Positions 6,121-7,905 of a stretch of 7,905 nt of DNA are shown in pieces. Each line of letters begins with the position of its first letter. Position 1 is the stretch's first letter. This stretch comes from JBGPIK01 sp041484845. Lineage in GTDB: Bacteria; Desulfobacterota; Binatia; UBA9968. The stretch covers positions 1-7,905 of the forward strand of contig JBGPIK010000323.1 of assembly GCA_041484845.1 (NCBI GenBank), written 5' to 3'. The notes below the pieces were generated by a model that searched no databases, was not told where the DNA came from, and worked only from the letters and a program-made list of their open reading frames with translations. Position numbers and translations under genes: made by a program.

Positions 6121-6158
6121 AGCCGACGGCTCTGCAAGCACTTACCGGGGCCGCCGGT
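6121..6158. repeat. Short palindromes upstream of the cluster promoter
   Basis: AGCCGACGGCT (6121-6131) has 5-base arms around one base. ACCGG (6144-6148) and CCGGT (6154-6158) form a second 5-base inverted repeat. Both are upstream of the candidate -35 box. They may be regulator sites or chance in GC-rich sequence. From about 6159 to 6315 I see nothing further beyond A/T-rich intergenic sequence. Confidence 0.25.
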
Positions 6159-6315
6159 TTTGACCGAAGAGTTTAGAGAACACACTCCCACATTTTTATT
6201 CGGGGTTTTAGCCGAGGGTTAGACGTCATTTTTCCCGACCTGCACTAAAGTAATTTTTGTCCTAGTAAAGAGAGACGGCTTGGCCTTAGCCCTAATCCGA
6301 CATTATTTTGAACCC

Positions 6316-6465
6316 GCGAAGGCGGTGAGCCCTACAGCCGTGGGCAATAGGACACTACCTCGAGGGCCACCCCACAATCCCCTCAGGGTGATTTTCCGTG
6401 CGGTCGGGGCCTGCGAGCAATCTATACGCTCAGGTGCCCGCGGCTTCCCGCCTCACCGCCTTCGC
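6316..6465 (-). ncRNA. ssrS: Candidate 6S RNA
   Basis: This non-coding stretch folds as a long interrupted rod resembling 6S RNA, which binds the sigma70 RNA polymerase holoenzyme. A perfect 14-base closing stem pairs 6452-6465 with 6316-6329. A 9-base stem with one mismatch pairs 6436-6444 with 6337-6345. A large open bubble follows, then a GGCC/GGCC helix (6408-6411 with 6365-6368) and an apical hairpin (6376-6393). On the minus strand the 5' side of the bubble reads CCTGAGCGTATA (6434-6423), close to CCUGAGCCGAUA, where E. coli 6S RNA templates its product RNA, and GGAAGCCGCGGGC before it resembles the E. coli GCAAGCGGGC. The strand choice rests on this motif. Against it, the single mismatch is C-A on the minus strand but would be a U-G pair on the plus strand. 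True ends probably extend a few bases beyond the stem. No U-rich terminator is evident. Confidence 0.55.
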
Positions 6466-6543
6466 TCACTGCTCTTAGTCCGCAAGTTTTTTCAGATTAC
6501 GGTTAGATTTGGCCGATTCGTCTCACCTCGTCGTTCGAGCGCT

Positions 6544-7776
6544 TTACGCCTCGTTCAAGGGCCGGCGCCTTAATTTTTCGAGCATAAAGGTGAGCACCAG
6601 TCCGATCACACAAGTCCCGGTCAGCGCGTAAAAACCGGACTCAAAATAGCCGGTTTGATCTTTTAGCGAGCCGAGTAAATAGGTAAAGCTAAAGGCCCCT
6701 AGGTTGGCAAAAAGATTACCGAACCCCGATAATGTACCCATCATGCGGGTGCCATACCGTTCGATCGGCAAGGCGAAAGTGGGGCCGAAGTAAAATTGCA
6801 CAAATACGGCGTTTAGCATTATCAAAGCTATGAGCAGACCGCCCGCGGGCAGCGTAACTAGAGCGGCGGTGGTGATCGCGAGAACGATGAGTGAGACGGC
6901 CATAATGGCCGTGGGTTGTCGAAACCTGTCTGAGAGATAGCCGCCGACCATCGTCGACGGCGCGATTAGAACGCTACGCAGCGCCAAAATCAATCCCGCA
7001 GCTCCCAGAGCGAGGCCTTTTTCATCGATCAGAAGACTCGGTAACCAGAATGAAATTCCTTGAATGATGCCGAGCCGTATATATTGAAGCAGCCCGCAGA
7101 CCCACATAAAAGGATGACCGAAAAGCCGCAGGGCTTCGGCGATCCTAAGCGGCTGCCTCGGCGCGCCATTCGTGAGGTTATAGCCGAGCCGTAAATAGGT
7201 TAGCGCCGACACGATTCCCATCACTCCGAAAGCAATAAACGGCACGCGCCAGGTGAAATGCTGCGCGAGTGCCGGCCCGAGACCGTTAATCAGCAATTGA
7301 CCGGAAAAAATTCCTACCAGCGACAGTCCCATGGCGGTTGCGCGCCGTTCGGCGCCGAACAGATTCGCCAGCAAAGCCAGCCCGGACTGAAAAAGAAAAG
7401 CATGAAAGATCCCGGCTAACGTCTGGTTGAGAATCGCATATCTATAATCGGTAATCAGGCCGAAAGTCAGCAAGAGAAAAGTCGTACCGAAGCCACCGAT
7501 GAGAAACATCCGCTTTAGGCCGAAACGATCCGCGAAGTACCCTGCTGGGAGTTGCAATAGAGCGTAGGAAAAAATATTGGCCGCCGCGAGGGTGCCGCCT
7601 TGCGTGAAGGAAAGATCCAGCTCCTTACGAATTGATGGCAAGAGCAACGCGATACCGGCACCGGATACCGTCTGAAAACTCTGCAAGAACAAAATTAAAA
7701 TGATCTGGACGGCTATGGTGCGGTTCACCTCCAAATGTCCTGCCCACGGCACTTTTCGCCTGGCCCTAGCCCGCAT
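6544..7776 (-). CDS. Major facilitator superfamily transporter, substrate unknown
   Basis: This 410-residue inner-membrane transporter has about twelve hydrophobic segments, in two six-helix halves joined by a hydrophilic loop (about 198-222). The MFS loop signature is present after helix 2 as GYFADRFGLKRM (79-90), and its second-half relative after helix 8 as GGYLSDRFRQP (278-288). Length is normal for the superfamily. Gln, Asn and a few Arg residues inside helices (for example QSGLALL, and QYIRLGIIQG near 231-240) suggest a polar or anionic substrate, but I cannot name it. The ATG at 7776 gives a basic N-terminal tail (MRARARRK) before helix 1 at about residue 21. A GTG at 7728 (reading VNRTIAV) is a plausible alternative start that keeps all helices. 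It stands apart from the downstream cluster, with the candidate 6S RNA between them. Confidence 0.92.
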   Translation of the reverse strand: MRARARRKVPWAGHLEVNRTIAVQIILILFLQSFQTVSGAGIALLLPSIRKELDLSFTQGGTLAAANIFSYALLQLPAGYFADRFGLKRMFLIGGFGTTFLLLTFGLITDYRYAILNQTLAGIFHAFLFQSGLALLANLFGAERRATAMGLSLVGIFSGQLLINGLGPALAQHFTWRVPFIAFGVMGIVSALTYLRLGYNLTNGAPRQPLRIAEALRLFGHPFMWVCGLLQYIRLGIIQGISFWLPSLLIDEKGLALGAAGLILALRSVLIAPSTMVGGYLSDRFRQPTAIMAVSLIVLAITTAALVTLPAGGLLIALIMLNAVFVQFYFGPTFALPIERYGTRMMGTLSGFGNLFANLGAFSFTYLLGSLKDQTGYFESGFYALTGTCVIGLVLTFMLEKLRRRPLNEA

Positions 7777-7905
7777 TTCTCACATCAAAGTCAATCGAGA
7801 GGCGAGCTCTCCAGACCGAGGCAATGAGCCTGTGCCTTGGAGCAGCCCGCAAACCGAGTTGCTGGAGCGAACGCCCGTGGCAAAGCGCAAGCGGCGAACC
7901 GAGCA
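7777..7905. other. Upstream region of the MFS gene, no gene seen
   Basis: These 129 bases at the window edge hold no convincing reading frame. On the minus strand a weak purine site (GTGAGAA) precedes the ATG at 7776. A short inverted repeat, GAGAG/CTCTC, lies near 7797-7811. I could not identify a confident promoter. Confidence 0.3.

Noticed and set aside
6144..6162. ACCGG/CCGGT followed by TTTT on the plus strand as an intrinsic terminator
   Set aside because: The stem is only five bases, the T-run is short, and there is no plus-strand gene upstream to terminate.
6280..6573. Plus-strand open frame of 97 codons in the gap before the MFS gene
   Set aside because: It covers the stem-loop RNA candidate, is rich in Arg/Pro/Ser, has no ribosome binding site and runs into the 3' end of the MFS gene.
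1..7905. Mobile element, phage or defence system
   Set aside because: No transposase, integrase, terminal inverted repeats, toxin-antitoxin pair or nuclease domain appears; all sizeable genes are housekeeping-type enzymes, a transporter or a chaperone.

Overview
The window looks like an ordinary chromosomal stretch from a deltaproteobacterium-like organism (Desulfobacterota or a related uncultivated lineage). This placement is an inference. It rests on the gene order alaC - hom - apgM-type homoserine kinase, which I recall from Geobacter-type genomes, on the moderate GC content, and on protein sequence similarity. No rRNA or other phylogenetic marker is present. All the genes I can support lie on the minus strand, so transcription runs from high to low coordinates.

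Layout in the direction of transcription: (1) 7776-6544, a 12-helix major facilitator superfamily transporter of unknown substrate. (2) About 6465-6316, a strongly structured non-coding element that I interpret as a candidate 6S RNA. (3) A leader with a candidate sigma70 promoter (6118-6090) whose -35 box lies inside an inverted repeat. (4) 6045-1182, a tight gene cluster: alaC (alanine/glutamate aminotransferase), hom (homoserine dehydrogenase with ACT domain), a 25-codon small ORF joined to its neighbours by overlapping stop/start codons, an apgM-family protein that is probably the homoserine kinase, and glpX (class II fructose-1,6-bisphosphatase), whose start overlaps the end of apgM. (5) 1035-748, a small basic single-span membrane protein of unknown function. 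(6) A 259-base gap rich in short direct and inverted repeats, followed by a good candidate promoter. (7) 488-57, a small heat-shock protein (Hsp20) that lacks the usual C-terminal tail.

The central cluster joins amino-acid metabolism (aminotransferase, homoserine dehydrogenase, homoserine phosphorylation toward threonine) to gluconeogenesis (GlpX). No classical ThrB (GHMP kinase) is encoded here. The phosphoglycerate-mutase-like protein sits in its place, which supports a non-orthologous homoserine kinase. I found no mobile element, CRISPR array, tRNA, rRNA or defence system. The least-explained elements are the coupled 25-codon ORF, the structured RNA near 6.4 kb, the palindromic promoter and the repeat cluster at 603-680.
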